A DNA stretch of 64,000 bases from positions 682,001 to 746,000 of the forward strand of contig NZ_SCKT01000001.1 in NCBI RefSeq assembly GCF_014155765.1. Reading direction: 5' to 3'. Shown here piece by piece: positions 17,897 through 27,321 of the stretch. The position numbers and the translations under genes were made by a program. The number at the start of each line of letters is the position of its first letter. Within the stretch, counting starts at the first letter, position 1. Origin of the DNA: Pantoea dispersa. GTDB taxonomy: Bacteria > Pseudomonadota > Gammaproteobacteria > Enterobacterales > Enterobacteriaceae. Under the pieces are notes generated by a model. It was given only the letters and a program-made list of their open reading frames with translations. It did not search any database and was not told where the DNA came from.

Positions 17897-20098
17897 TTAG
17901 AAATCGTAGCTCATGCTGATTTTCAGCGTGCGCGGGTCGCCCTGCGCGAGATAGGTGCCGGTGTCATCAACGTTTGACCAGTACTTCTCATTGGTGACGT
18001 TTTCGACCGCCACGCGCCACACCAGATCGTTCTGATTCACCTTCATGCGGTAACGCATACCAAGATCCAGCGTGGTATAGCTGTCCAGCTTGAGGGTGTT
18101 GGCCGAGTTGGCGTACTGAGCACCGCTGTGGTTGAGCAGCGCCGTGGCCGTCAGACCCTCCACCGGCTTGATGTCATACTCCGCGCCCAGCACGTAGGTG
18201 TAGCGCGGCACGCCGATCGCCTGTTTGCCATCGTAAGTGCCGCCGGCGGTTTTCTTCATCACCGGATCGATCCAGGTGGCGCTGGCGTTGAGGCGCAGGC
18301 CCAGCACCGGCTCACCAAACACGTTGGCTTCCACGCCGCGATGGCGCTGCTCGCCATCCATGACGTAGACATTGTCACTGTTGATCAGGCCGGACGGTTT
18401 CTGGATTTCGAACAGCCCCAGCGAGCCGCCGATGCGGCCGAAATCGGTTTTAACACCGATCTCATTCTGCTTCGAGTGCGCCACGCCGGTCACAGTGCCA
18501 TAGTTGATGGCGTCTTTAGGGGCCACTTCACCAGGCTGCAGCGCTTCCGTATGGTTCGCGTACAGCGCCACTTCTTTCCATGGCTTGTAAACCACGCCGT
18601 ACGTTGGCATCCAGCGGTCGTTGGTGAAGCGCGAATCAACGCTTTCCGCGCCGGTGTTGTAGTTATAGCTGCGCACCACCACTTTCTGATGGCGAGCACC
18701 GACGGTCACCAGCAGCGTATCGTCCAGTAATCCGAGCGTATCGCTCAGCAGATAGCCCTGGGTGCGGGTACGTGACGTGGTAAGCGGATCGGAGAACTTG
18801 CCGCCGGCGAAGGTGGCCGCCGGTTCCGCCACGTCACCGCTGTGGTAGATATTAAACGGCGTGCCCACCAGCGACATGTCGTAGGCATTTTTCGCATTGG
18901 TGGTCAGCGCCGAGTAACCCACGTTGACTTTATGACTGACGAAACCGGTGTGGAACTCACCGCGCAGCCCCACCATGCCGCTCATGTTGTCCTGAATGCG
19001 GTTGGAGTAGAAGCTGCTGATGGTGCCGTCACCGTTGCTGTTGGTAATGGTCGGCGCGCCGTAGTTGCCGGTTTCATGAGCGTGCTGTGCGCCGAGACCG
19101 GCATAGGCCGTCCAGCTGTCGGTAATATCGTATTCTGCTTTGGCGATACCGAATTCAGATTCCATATCGCTGTACACCCATTTCTGGCTGTAGTTGTGCG
19201 AATTTGACGGCACCGCCGGGATCACCCCGGCGCTGGCGAATTTCACGCCCTGTAAGCCGTCATGGAAGGTTTTCTTCTGATAGCCGACGTCCAGCGAGGT
19301 GCGCAGCCGGTCGCCGCGATAATCAAGACCGACCGAGGCCGCCGTGGTGCGTTTTTTCTCGCCGTCAACGCCGGTTTCACCCTCGCGATGCACGGCATTA
19401 ACCCGCACGCCAAACTGATTGTTATCGCCAAAGCGACGCCCCACGTCCAGCGTTCCGCCAACCTGAGACGAGGAGGTGTAATCGAGGCCCACGCGATTGA
19501 TCGGCGTATCGTCGGCATGTTTCGGCTCGAGGTTGATCATACCGCCGACGCCGGAACTGGCTGCGCCGTTAACCAGACTGTTCGCGCCTTTGAAGATCTC
19601 CACGCGATCGATCAGCGAAGCGTCCATCACCTGGCGCGGCACCACGCCCGGCAGACCGCCGAAGGTCATATCATCGCCGTCGAGAGTGAAACCCCGGATG
19701 CGGTAAGTTTCAGCAAAATTGCCGTAACCTTTTACGTTCTGCACGCCCGCATCGTTGCGCACCACATCGGCGATGGTTTGCGCTTGCTGGTCCTGAATCA
19801 TTTTTGCCGTATAGCCGATGACGTTGAACGGCACGTCCATGGCGTTTTGCTCGCCCAGCATGCCGAGGCGACCGCCGTGGGCAATCTGGCCGTCGAGAAA
19901 GGCCGGTACTAAGTCGTTGCCGCCGGGTTTGAATTCACTCTGCGGCGTGGCGGTGACGGTCAGCGTCTGCTGTTCGTTAGCGCCCTGAGGTGCGTTACTG
20001 GTGTTAGTGGTAGCAGCCATCACTGGCAAACAACCGGCGCTGACCAGCATGGCCAGCAGCGTCGGTTTCATTCCGGGATTGAAAGGCGTTCTGCGCAT
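17897..20098 (-). CDS. TonB-dependent siderophore receptor
   Basis: Outer-membrane gated channel for a ferric siderophore, powered by TonB-ExbBD. The 733 residues start with a signal peptide (MRRTPFNPGMKPTLLAML to about VMA/ATTN). A TonB-box-like stretch follows (QQTLTVTAT). The plug domain has NDAGVQNVKGYGNFAETYRIRG and FKGANSLVNG. A 22-strand barrel ends in the terminal Phe signature SMSYDF. The ATG at 20098 has AGGGGAT upstream. The longer open frame would run through the Fur site. A Fur box 23 bases before the start implies iron repression. The substrate cannot be named, and no siderophore synthesis gene is nearby. Confidence 0.92.
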   Translation of the reverse strand: MRRTPFNPGMKPTLLAMLVSAGCLPVMAATTNTSNAPQGANEQQTLTVTATPQSEFKPGGNDLVPAFLDGQIAHGGRLGMLGEQNAMDVPFNVIGYTAKMIQDQQAQTIADVVRNDAGVQNVKGYGNFAETYRIRGFTLDGDDMTFGGLPGVVPRQVMDASLIDRVEIFKGANSLVNGAASSGVGGMINLEPKHADDTPINRVGLDYTSSSQVGGTLDVGRRFGDNNQFGVRVNAVHREGETGVDGEKKRTTAASVGLDYRGDRLRTSLDVGYQKKTFHDGLQGVKFASAGVIPAVPSNSHNYSQKWVYSDMESEFGIAKAEYDITDSWTAYAGLGAQHAHETGNYGAPTITNSNGDGTISSFYSNRIQDNMSGMVGLRGEFHTGFVSHKVNVGYSALTTNAKNAYDMSLVGTPFNIYHSGDVAEPAATFAGGKFSDPLTTSRTRTQGYLLSDTLGLLDDTLLVTVGARHQKVVVRSYNYNTGAESVDSRFTNDRWMPTYGVVYKPWKEVALYANHTEALQPGEVAPKDAINYGTVTGVAHSKQNEIGVKTDFGRIGGSLGLFEIQKPSGLINSDNVYVMDGEQRHRGVEANVFGEPVLGLRLNASATWIDPVMKKTAGGTYDGKQAIGVPRYTYVLGAEYDIKPVEGLTATALLNHSGAQYANSANTLKLDSYTTLDLGMRYRMKVNQNDLVWRVAVENVTNEKYWSNVDDTGTYLAQGDPRTLKISMSYDF

Positions 20099-20120
20099 GG
20101 TTATCCCCTGATGTAAATTA

Positions 20121-20139
20121 TACTGAGAATCATTATTAT
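20121..20139 (-). promoter_or_regulatory. Fur box of the siderophore receptor gene
   Basis: TACTGAGAATCATTATTAT (plus strand) contains the GATAAT/ATTATC-like hexamer pattern of the Fur consensus: GAGAAT-CATTATTATT. It lies 23 to 41 bases upstream of the receptor start, over the expected promoter. Confidence 0.8.
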
Positions 20140-20187
20140 TGCGGTTTGCGATTATGCGCAGCGTACAGCTAAATGCAAGCGAAATCC

Positions 20188-20204
20188 GGCGGTGTATCAC
20201 CGCC
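20188..20204 (-). terminator. hairpin at the end of the ape operon
   Basis: GGCGGTG-TAT-CACCGCC forms a tight 7-bp stem between apeR and the receptor gene. A second inverted repeat (ATTCCCG/CGGGAAT) lies at 20227-20248. Neither has a good T tract, so termination is plausible rather than shown. Confidence 0.45.
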
Positions 20205-20267
20205 AGAGGCATCATCGGGGAGGAAGATTCCCGCCGGGCGACGGGAATGAGGGGTAAACGGAGAGAC

Positions 20268-21500
20268 TCAGGCGTCGCGCCAGCGTTTAAACACCAGTGA
20301 GGTGTTGATACCGCCAAAAGCAAAGTTGTTTGACTGGACGTAATCGGTCTGTAGCTGCCGGGGCGCGCCAGTGATGTAATCCAGCTCACCGCATTCGGCG
20401 GCGGGCTGCGTCAGATTCAGCGTGGGCGCAAACCAGCCCTCACGCATCATCTCAATACTCATCCAGGCTTCCAGCGCGCCGCAGGCACCCAGCGTGTGAC
20501 CGAAATAGCTTTTCAGCGAAGAGATGGGTGTACGATTGCCAAAAATTGCTGCCGTCGCCTGGCTTTCGGCAATATCGCCGCGATCGGTGGCGGTACCGTG
20601 TGCGTTAATGTAACCAATCTGCGCTGCCGTCACCCCTGCGCTGTCCAGCGCGCGCTGAATACAAATCTGCATGGTTTCACGCTGCGGCTGAGTGATATGG
20701 GCCGCGTCACAGTTAGTGTGAAAACCGACCAGCTCCGCATAGATGGTCGCGCCGCGCGCCTGCGCATGTGCCAGCGATTCCAGAATCAGCGTGCCCGCCC
20801 CTTCGCCAATCACCAGACCGTCGCGCTGTTGATCGAACGGTGCCGGCGAGGTGTGCGGCGCGTCGTTACGCTGGCTGGTGGCAAACAGCGTATCGAACAC
20901 GGCGGCTTCCGAGGGGCACAGCTCCTCTGCCCCGCCCGCGACCATCACGGTCTGATAGCCATGGCGAATGGCTTCCCACGCGTAGCCAATCGCCTGGCTG
21001 CCAGAAGTGCAGGCGCTGGACGTGGGGATCACGCGACCGCGAAGACCAAAAAACAGTCCGGCGTTGACTGCCGTGGTGTGCGGCATCATCTGCACGTAGG
21101 TGGTGCCGGTGATGTTGTTGGTGTGCTTTTCCGTCAGCATGGTGGCGAATTCGCTCACCGGACCGGTGCTGCCGGTCGAAGACCCATAGGCGATGCCGGT
21201 TTCACCACTGGTCAGCACCGGATGGTCAATCAGGCCGGCCTGCTCCAGCGCCAGCTCGGTGGCACGCGTCGCCAGCAGTGAGACGCGGCCCATGGCGCGG
21301 ATGCGTTTACGCGTGTAGTGCGGCGGCAGCGTGAAGTCATCGATCGGCGCGCCCAGCAGCGTGTGCAGGCCATCATAGACTTGCCACTCCGGCATTTTAC
21401 GTACCGCATTCTGGCCCTGTTTAATGCGCTGCGCCACCGCGCTCCAGCTCTCACCGAAAGCGGTGACGCCGCCCATACCGGTAACCACTACCCGCTGCAT
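20268..21500 (-). CDS. apeR: aryl polyene 3-ketoacyl-ACP synthase ApeR
   Basis: FabF-like condensing enzyme, last gene of the aryl polyene operon. All three catalytic residues are present: Cys in SSACTSGSQ, His in INAHGTATD and His in SYFGHTLGA. At 410 residues it is full length. In characterised clusters ApeR assists elongation or supply of acyl chains alongside the ApeO/ApeC pair. The start reads GTGATG. The ATG overlaps the apeQ stop by one base (TGATG) and gives the conserved MQRVVVTGMGGVTAFG opening. Confidence 0.92.
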   Translation of the reverse strand: MQRVVVTGMGGVTAFGESWSAVAQRIKQGQNAVRKMPEWQVYDGLHTLLGAPIDDFTLPPHYTRKRIRAMGRVSLLATRATELALEQAGLIDHPVLTSGETGIAYGSSTGSTGPVSEFATMLTEKHTNNITGTTYVQMMPHTTAVNAGLFFGLRGRVIPTSSACTSGSQAIGYAWEAIRHGYQTVMVAGGAEELCPSEAAVFDTLFATSQRNDAPHTSPAPFDQQRDGLVIGEGAGTLILESLAHAQARGATIYAELVGFHTNCDAAHITQPQRETMQICIQRALDSAGVTAAQIGYINAHGTATDRGDIAESQATAAIFGNRTPISSLKSYFGHTLGACGALEAWMSIEMMREGWFAPTLNLTQPAAECGELDYITGAPRQLQTDYVQSNNFAFGGINTSLVFKRWRDA

Positions 21501-22231
21501 CACAACATCCCTCCGTTGATGGAAATCACCTGACGCGTAACGTAGCCAGCGATATCCGACATCAGATAGCTGGCCAGGCCAGCGACTTCGTCTGCCGCGC
21601 CCATACGTTTCATCGGAATGATTTTCAGCGCTTCGTCGATTACCTGTGGCTCAAGATCGGTCATGCCGGTATCGATCAAACCTGGCGCGATACAGTTAAC
21701 GGTGATTTTGCGTTTCGCCAGTTCAATCGCCAGCGCTTTCGTGGCGCCGATGATACCGGCCTTGGCCGCGCTGTAGTTGACCTGTCCGCGGTTGCCCATC
21801 ATGCCGGATACCGAAGAGAGGGTAATGATGCGTCCGCCCTGGCGCAGGCCGATCATCGGCATGACGCAGGGATGAATCACGTTGTAAAAGCTGTCGAGGT
21901 TGGTGTGGATCACGCTGTCCCATTCATCTTCGGTGAGCGCCGGAAAAGCGCCGTCGCGGGTAATGCCCGCATTGCTGATCACACCATAATAAGCCCCGTG
22001 CGCGGCGATATCCTGCTCCAGCGCGTTACGCGTGGCTTCCCGCTGTGCCACGTCAAACTGCAGCGTGCGGCCGCGGCCGCCTGCGGCAACGATCTGCGCC
22101 AGCGTCTGCTGCGCACCGGCGGCGTCGCGGTGGTAATGCACCACAATATCAAATCCGTCGACGGCCAGACGTAAAGCCATGGCACGGCCAATACCTTTAC
22201 TGGCCCCGGTTACTAATACGCTGCGGGTCAT
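21500..22231 (-). CDS. apeQ: aryl polyene 3-ketoacyl-ACP reductase ApeQ
   Basis: Short-chain dehydrogenase of the FabG type that reduces the 3-ketoacyl intermediate after each condensation, using NADPH. Visible features are the Rossmann glycine motif GASKGIG near the N-terminus, NAG (SNAGITRDG), the catalytic Ser (SSVSGMMGN), and Tyr and Lys in YSAAKAG. The C-terminus (VISINGGML) is standard. The length of 243 residues is typical. As in apeR, the start is GTGATG with the ATG overlapping the previous stop by one base, so translation is coupled. Confidence 0.93.
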   Translation of the reverse strand: MTRSVLVTGASKGIGRAMALRLAVDGFDIVVHYHRDAAGAQQTLAQIVAAGGRGRTLQFDVAQREATRNALEQDIAAHGAYYGVISNAGITRDGAFPALTEDEWDSVIHTNLDSFYNVIHPCVMPMIGLRQGGRIITLSSVSGMMGNRGQVNYSAAKAGIIGATKALAIELAKRKITVNCIAPGLIDTGMTDLEPQVIDEALKIIPMKRMGAADEVAGLASYLMSDIAGYVTRQVISINGGML

Positions 22232-22704
22232 CACTCGGTTCCTTGTTGCGCTAATCGGGTTAATTCGTCGTCGTCGGGCTGGTAGGTGTTCAGTCGTCCG
22301 CTGGCCAGCAGGCTGGTGCCGCAGCGGATCTCGCCCTCAAAACTGCCCAGCTTGTCATCGCGCATCAGCAGGTGCATCTCAATCTGCAACTCACTGTGTG
22401 CCGCGAAGGTGGACGCACTGGCACGATAGCCGCGCCCGCCCAGCAGCATGCCGGGGCGGATATCACTGGCACCGCGCTGGCGGGCATGAAAGCCGGACCA
22501 GACGCCCACGGTCTGCGCCATGATCTCGACGCCAAACCACGCCGGCAGCTCGCCCTGCGGCGTGAGAAACGGTGCCAGCACGCCATGCGGGCTCACCGTG
22601 ACCGCACAGACAACGCTGTCTGGCGTGACGTCAAGCACGCGCTCAAGCAGCAGCAGCGGCGCGCGGTGCGGCAGGTAATCGCCCACCGGCAAAAAATCAT
22701 TCAT
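22231..22704 (-). CDS. apeP: aryl polyene dehydratase ApeP
   Basis: Hotdog-fold 3-hydroxyacyl-ACP dehydratase of 157 residues. The N-terminal His is in YLPHRAPLLLLERV and the acidic partner in the central helix (GVEIMAQTVGVWSG), the FabA/FabZ-like pair. In the characterised Xenorhabdus system ApeP works with ApeI to generate the conjugated double bonds. It overlaps apeO by 8 bases and apeQ by one. Confidence 0.9.
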   Translation of the reverse strand: MNDFLPVGDYLPHRAPLLLLERVLDVTPDSVVCAVTVSPHGVLAPFLTPQGELPAWFGVEIMAQTVGVWSGFHARQRGASDIRPGMLLGGRGYRASASTFAAHSELQIEMHLLMRDDKLGSFEGEIRCGTSLLASGRLNTYQPDDDELTRLAQQGTE

Positions 22705-23854
22705 GCGAAGATCCTACAATCAGGCAGGTATTGTTCCCGCCAAAGGCAAATGAGTTGGAGGCAATCACCGGGCGCGCCAGCGGCTGTGCCACCGTCAGCA
22801 GTCCACAGGGCGGCAGCGTACTATCCTGCGTCGCGTGCGAAAAATCCTGCGGCGGCAGCGACAACTGTTGCTGGATAATCAGGGCCGCCAGCGCGGCTTC
22901 GGTGGCGCCTGCTGCGCCTAACGTGTGGCCGGTGAGGTGCTTAGTGGAACTGCATGGCACGGCATCGCCAAACAGGCGGTGAATCACCGCCGCTTCAACC
23001 TGATCGTTGAGCGGCGTGGCGGTACCGTGCAGATTGATATAGCCCACCTCGTGCGGCTGCAAACCGGCCTGCTGCAGCGCCATGCGCATGGCGGCTTCCG
23101 CGCCCACGCCCTGCGGATGCGGCGCTGACATGTGCCAGGCATCTGACGATTCACCGCAACCCAGCAGCGCCAGCGGCTGCGGCTCGCGCGTCAGCAGCAG
23201 CAGCGCCGCCGCTTCGCCAATAGAAATACCGTCGCGTCCGGCGCTGAACGGTGCGCAGTGATGTTCCGACAGCGAATCGAGGCTGGCAAAGCCGTTAATC
23301 GGCATGCGGCTGAGCGAGTCCGCACCGCCCACCAGCGCTACGTCGGCCAGACCGGCAGCAATCAGCCGCGCCCCGCTGATGATGGCGCGCGCGCTGGAGG
23401 AGCAGGCCGTAGAAATCGTGTACGCCGGGCCATCCAGCTGCAGATAGTGCGCCAGAAAGCGCGACGGATCGCCCAGTTCCTGCATCCGGTAGTCATAACC
23501 GGCATGGCCGCCGTCCGTCTGCCGATCGCCCTCATCCACGCCGGAAGTACTGGTGCCCAGCACGATGGCCACACGGGCGCGACCATAGCGCGTAATCGCC
23601 TCATCCAGCGCTGGCTGGCACTGCTGCAGCGCCGCCAGCAGCAATCGATTGTTGCGCGTATCATGCGCCGCCAGTTCAGCCGGTACCGGCGGCAGCGCGC
23701 CCGGCACTTCACCCAGCCAGCAGCGCTTGCCCTGCGCTAACCAGCCGTCACGCGGCTGCATGCCGGGCGCTGTGCCCTGCTGTAGCTGGGCGGCAATCTG
23801 CGCCAGGCTGCTGCCCAGCGCATTGACCATGCCAAAAGCCGACAGGTAAATCAT
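22697..23854 (-). CDS. apeO: aryl polyene ketosynthase ApeO
   Basis: Principal chain-elongating ketosynthase of the aryl polyene synthase, 385 residues. The active-site Cys is in ISTACSSSAR, with His residues in INLHGTATP and KHLTGHTLGA. In published work ApeO forms a heterodimer with ApeC, the catalytically dead chain-length-factor subunit. Both are encoded here, at opposite ends of the operon. The 4-base overlap with apeN and the 8-base overlap with apeP show tight packing. Confidence 0.92.
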   Translation of the reverse strand: MIYLSAFGMVNALGSSLAQIAAQLQQGTAPGMQPRDGWLAQGKRCWLGEVPGALPPVPAELAAHDTRNNRLLLAALQQCQPALDEAITRYGRARVAIVLGTSTSGVDEGDRQTDGGHAGYDYRMQELGDPSRFLAHYLQLDGPAYTISTACSSSARAIISGARLIAAGLADVALVGGADSLSRMPINGFASLDSLSEHHCAPFSAGRDGISIGEAAALLLLTREPQPLALLGCGESSDAWHMSAPHPQGVGAEAAMRMALQQAGLQPHEVGYINLHGTATPLNDQVEAAVIHRLFGDAVPCSSTKHLTGHTLGAAGATEAALAALIIQQQLSLPPQDFSHATQDSTLPPCGLLTVAQPLARPVIASNSFAFGGNNTCLIVGSSHE

Positions 23855-24426
23855 GAGGAGGCGTCCAGATGCTGGATGTGAATCTGATAGCCAAAGGCGC
23901 GCTGATCAACGCTAATCGGCTCACGCTGTTCCCCGCGCTGCAGATAATGAATCAGGCTGATCAGCTGGCCGGAGGCATCGCGCAATTCGCGCCGGTCGCC
24001 CACATCGCGCAGCGTCCAGCCGGAGGGCAATTGCGGCTGCCACGCGCTGACCGGCCAGTAGCTCAGCATAATATCGGCCAGCACCTGGCTGGCTGGCGGC
24101 AGGTCGGGCAGCGCCATCATCTGCTGGGTATGAATCCCCTGTTGATCGTAAGTGACGCGGAATAGCCGGATGCCAAGCGACGACAGCCCGGCCAGCGAGA
24201 TCTGCTGCGCATCCGCGCTGAGCAGCACCAGCAATGACTGGGTTTTGCCCTTCACGCGGCCGGTCAGCAACTGCTGCTGCTGAAAGCCGGGCGAAATGCC
24301 CGGTGCCGGCAGCGTGACGCGCACGCCGGGTTTGAGCCAGGCCGTGGGTCGGCTGGACTCGTCATGGTGAGACGCACACCCGCTCAGCAGCAGGCTGAGC
24401 GCCAGCAGTAACGCACCCATTCTCAT
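23851..24426 (-). CDS. apeN: aryl polyene cluster lipoprotein ApeN (DUF3261)
   Basis: Outer-membrane-directed lipoprotein of 191 residues. The signal peptide ends in lipobox LLSGC (Cys about residue 17). The beta-rich remainder has the DUF3261 character (VTYDQQGIHTQ, IMLSYWPVSAW, RDVGDRRELRD). I use the ATG at 24426: it overlaps the apeM stop as ATGA and has AAGGAAAT upstream. The longer frame to 24495 lies inside apeM. Its place beside the exporter and the LolA-like gene suggests a role in moving or anchoring the pigment lipid at the outer membrane. Confidence 0.87.
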   Translation of the reverse strand: MRMGALLLALSLLLSGCASHHDESSRPTAWLKPGVRVTLPAPGISPGFQQQQLLTGRVKGKTQSLLVLLSADAQQISLAGLSSLGIRLFRVTYDQQGIHTQQMMALPDLPPASQVLADIMLSYWPVSAWQPQLPSGWTLRDVGDRRELRDASGQLISLIHYLQRGEQREPISVDQRAFGYQIHIQHLDASS

Positions 24427-26744
24427 CGTGATTTCCTTTTTCCGCCCGCCAGCGCCAGCGGCGCCAGTAAAAATGCACAAAAAATTCCGCTGCACAGCAC
24501 GGTACCAAAACTGCTGATAGCGCTGGTGCTGCTGAATACCAGCATGCCCAGCGTCAGCAGCGTGGTCATCATCGCCAGCGTCACCGCCAGCATCGACGTC
24601 AGCGGCGTGCCGCGCGGATTACTGAAAAACAGCGTGTAATTGATGCCAATGCCCAGCACCAGAATCAGCGCCAGCAGCGCAAACAGATTCAGACTGGCAC
24701 CCAGCCAGCCGAGCGTGGCCAGCGCGGCCGCCAGCGACAGCCATGACGGCAGCGCGCTGCGCAGCCCGGCTTTGAGGCCAAGGCGCAGGGTGTAGCTGAC
24801 GGTGATCAGCAGCAGCGCCAGCGCCAGCAGGCCGCTTAGCAGCGTGCGCCAGAAGCCAAACAGCTCATCGTAACGGGCCTTGCGATCAACCCAGCTCACA
24901 CCTGCCTGCGCTGTCGCCAGCTTTTGCAGCGCGGCACTGTTCTGCACGCCGCTCACCGGGACCAGCACGCTGCTGCGTCCGTCAGGCAGCGAAAGCCACA
25001 GCAGCCGCCAGCCTTCACTCAGCGGACTCGCCAGCCACGCCTGCACGCTGACCGGCATCGGCTGCAGACTGGCCTGCGCCGGACGAATACCGGCCTGTTG
25101 CAGACGCGCCATGATGGTCGGGGCCGCCTGCTGTAACAGCGCGACATCCTGCTGCTGCTGTTCCAGCGTGCTGAGCGGCAGCAGGCGATAGCTCGCCAGC
25201 CAGCCCTGCTGCTGCGCGCGCTGCAGTTCGGGCGCCAGCGCATTAAGCCGCTGCAACACCTGCTGCTCGTTATCACCCCAGACGACAAACCAGGTTTGAT
25301 CGGCCTGTTGCCCGGTGAGCTGCGCCAGCTGGCGATCCTGCGCCAGCAGCTGCGCCGGCGCGCTCTGCAGATGAGCAATATTATCGTCGACGCGCAGCTG
25401 TAAGATGCCGCTCAGCGCGTAAAGGGCTACCAGCAGCGGTAACCCGACGCGCAGCCCGCGCTGGCGGCGCCACGCGGCCAGCCAGCGCGCCAGCCACACC
25501 ATCGCTGGCACCGGTCGCACCGGCAGGCCGCGCACCAGCCACGGATAGAAACAGATCACCGTCAGGCACGAGGCGCTCAGGCCGCTGGCGGCAAATACCG
25601 CCAGCTGGCGCAGCCCGGGAAACGGTGCCAGCAACATCAGCAGCCAGGCGATCGCCGTGGTGCCCAGCGCCAGCAGCAGCGTACCGCGCACTTTATGCAG
25701 ACTCTGCCACGGTGTGGCGTGCTCACCGTGCACCATGCGTTCCGTCAGGTAGTACAGCGTATAATCGGCCGAGATGCCGACAATACTGAGACTCATCACC
25801 AGCGTGGTGAGATGCAGCTCACCAAAAAACAGCAGCGTGAACACGGTGCCGGCCATCGCCCCGATGGCTACCGACAGCGCGCTCAGCGCCAGCGGCCGCA
25901 GTGAGCGAAACACCAGCCACACCAGCAACAGCAAACCGCCCAGCGTCACGCTGCCCAGCGTGGCAACATCATGCTGCGCGCGCTGGCTGGCATCGTCGCC
26001 GAACAGCACCGTGCCGCGCGTCAGCAGCTGCGCCTGCGGCCAGCGCTGTTTCAACTGCTGCTCAAGCTGATGCAGCGCGCTGACCAGCTGATGGCTCTGC
26101 GCCATGCTGAAGGCGTTATGTACCAGTTCGCCGTGCAGAAAATACCAGCGGCGCTGCTGCGCATCGCTGACCGTCAGCCAGCCGTTGTGCAGCACCATTT
26201 TGCTGGCGTTCTGCTGCAGCGCCAGCTGCGCGCCACGCACCAGCAGCAGCGGGTCACCGGCAAGCTCTTTGCTGCTCACCCCGGCAAACGCCGAAAACAG
26301 CTGCGCCAGAATCCAGTCGGCCTGCGCGCCGCCGCCGTGCTGCAGTCGCGCACGCGTCAGCGGATCGATCAGCCCGTTGCGATGCTGATAAGCAAAGCTT
26401 CCCCAGCGCTGCAGCTGATCATCATCCAGCGCGCCGCTGACCTCACTGAGCATCGGCAGTGCCCGGAGCTGCGCCTGCCACCACGCGGCGGCGGCGTCAC
26501 CGTCTGCACCAGGCGCACTCACCAGCCACACCAGCTGGCGGTCGAGCCGCTGCATAAACCCCTGCTGAATCTCTGCCGGCGCCTGGCCAAGATTCTGCTG
26601 CGGCAGGAGAGCCAGCACGCTGCTGTTAATGTGGCTGCGCGGCAGTAACCAGGCCAGCGCCAGCATCAGCAGCAGACAGACGGCCAGCCAGGCGCGCGCG
26701 GCAAAAATCTCACTGCGCTGCGGCAAAACGGGCTCGCTCTTCAT
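24423..26744 (-). CDS. apeM: aryl polyene MMPL-family exporter ApeM
   Basis: Inner-membrane RND/MMPL transporter of 773 residues that probably flips or extracts the aryl polyene lipid. It shows the two-fold layout: an N-terminal helix, a periplasmic domain, then a helix bundle (GGLLLLVWLVF onward, containing VGISADYTLYYLTERM). A second periplasmic domain and a second bundle follow (LLALILVLGIGINYTLFFS). Asp in the first half (GISADY) is the usual proton-relay position. The second half has Asn in GIGINY instead, as in many MMPL proteins. The start overlaps apeL by 35 bases. Confidence 0.9.
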   Translation of the reverse strand: MKSEPVLPQRSEIFAARAWLAVCLLLMLALAWLLPRSHINSSVLALLPQQNLGQAPAEIQQGFMQRLDRQLVWLVSAPGADGDAAAAWWQAQLRALPMLSEVSGALDDDQLQRWGSFAYQHRNGLIDPLTRARLQHGGGAQADWILAQLFSAFAGVSSKELAGDPLLLVRGAQLALQQNASKMVLHNGWLTVSDAQQRRWYFLHGELVHNAFSMAQSHQLVSALHQLEQQLKQRWPQAQLLTRGTVLFGDDASQRAQHDVATLGSVTLGGLLLLVWLVFRSLRPLALSALSVAIGAMAGTVFTLLFFGELHLTTLVMSLSIVGISADYTLYYLTERMVHGEHATPWQSLHKVRGTLLLALGTTAIAWLLMLLAPFPGLRQLAVFAASGLSASCLTVICFYPWLVRGLPVRPVPAMVWLARWLAAWRRQRGLRVGLPLLVALYALSGILQLRVDDNIAHLQSAPAQLLAQDRQLAQLTGQQADQTWFVVWGDNEQQVLQRLNALAPELQRAQQQGWLASYRLLPLSTLEQQQQDVALLQQAAPTIMARLQQAGIRPAQASLQPMPVSVQAWLASPLSEGWRLLWLSLPDGRSSVLVPVSGVQNSAALQKLATAQAGVSWVDRKARYDELFGFWRTLLSGLLALALLLITVSYTLRLGLKAGLRSALPSWLSLAAALATLGWLGASLNLFALLALILVLGIGINYTLFFSNPRGTPLTSMLAVTLAMMTTLLTLGMLVFSSTSAISSFGTVLCSGIFCAFLLAPLALAGGKRKSR

Positions 26745-27321
26745 CAGTCAGTTGGCAGGGCTGCGTACGGGTATCGCTCAGAGTGATTTCCGTTTTATCG
26801 CCCTGGCGGTCATCCAGCGTAATGCGGTTGAGATACGCCGCGCCCTGCAGATCGATGCGGTTGAAGATCTTATTCAGCGGTGCCGCTTTCGGCGTCAGGC
26901 TCAGCTGCCAGCCGTCGCCACCATCATCGCGGAAATCGAGCACAAAATTCTCGCGCAGTACCTGCTCATCCGCCTGGAACAGCGCGCGCAGCAGATGGTT
27001 AAACTGGAACATTTGCGGATTGCTGTCTGCGGTGATCACCTGCGGCGGCTGGCCGCTCATGCTTTGCACCATGCGGTGATCATCCAGAATCAGCGTCATC
27101 GGGAACGGTGTCGCCTGGTGCCACCACAGCCCCTGCTGCTGAGCAATCAACAGCTGGCCGCGCGACACCAGCGGCTGTGCCATGCCAGCGATGCTGCGCA
27201 CCTGAACAAAGTTGGCGCGAATCACCGGCTGGCTGGCAAAGCGCTGCTGTAGCTGTTCCAGCGTCACCGCGCTGGCGCTGGCGCTGAGCAGCGTCAGCAG
27301 CAGGCAGACCAGACGAATCAT
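26710..27321 (-). CDS. apeL: LolA-like periplasmic carrier ApeL
   Basis: Secreted 203-residue protein of the outer-membrane lipoprotein carrier superfamily. The signal peptide is MIRLVCLLLTLLSASASA, and the LolA-like half-barrel follows (FVQVRSIAGM, GQLLIAQQQGLWWHQATPFPM, NKIFNRIDLQG). The start overlaps the apeK stop as ATGA. The longer frame to 27369 would begin inside apeK. Likely ferries the hydrophobic polyene lipid across the periplasm between ApeM and the outer membrane (inference from family and context). Confidence 0.88.
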   Translation of the reverse strand: MIRLVCLLLTLLSASASAVTLEQLQQRFASQPVIRANFVQVRSIAGMAQPLVSRGQLLIAQQQGLWWHQATPFPMTLILDDHRMVQSMSGQPPQVITADSNPQMFQFNHLLRALFQADEQVLRENFVLDFRDDGGDGWQLSLTPKAAPLNKIFNRIDLQGAAYLNRITLDDRQGDKTEITLSDTRTQPCQLTDEERARFAAAQ

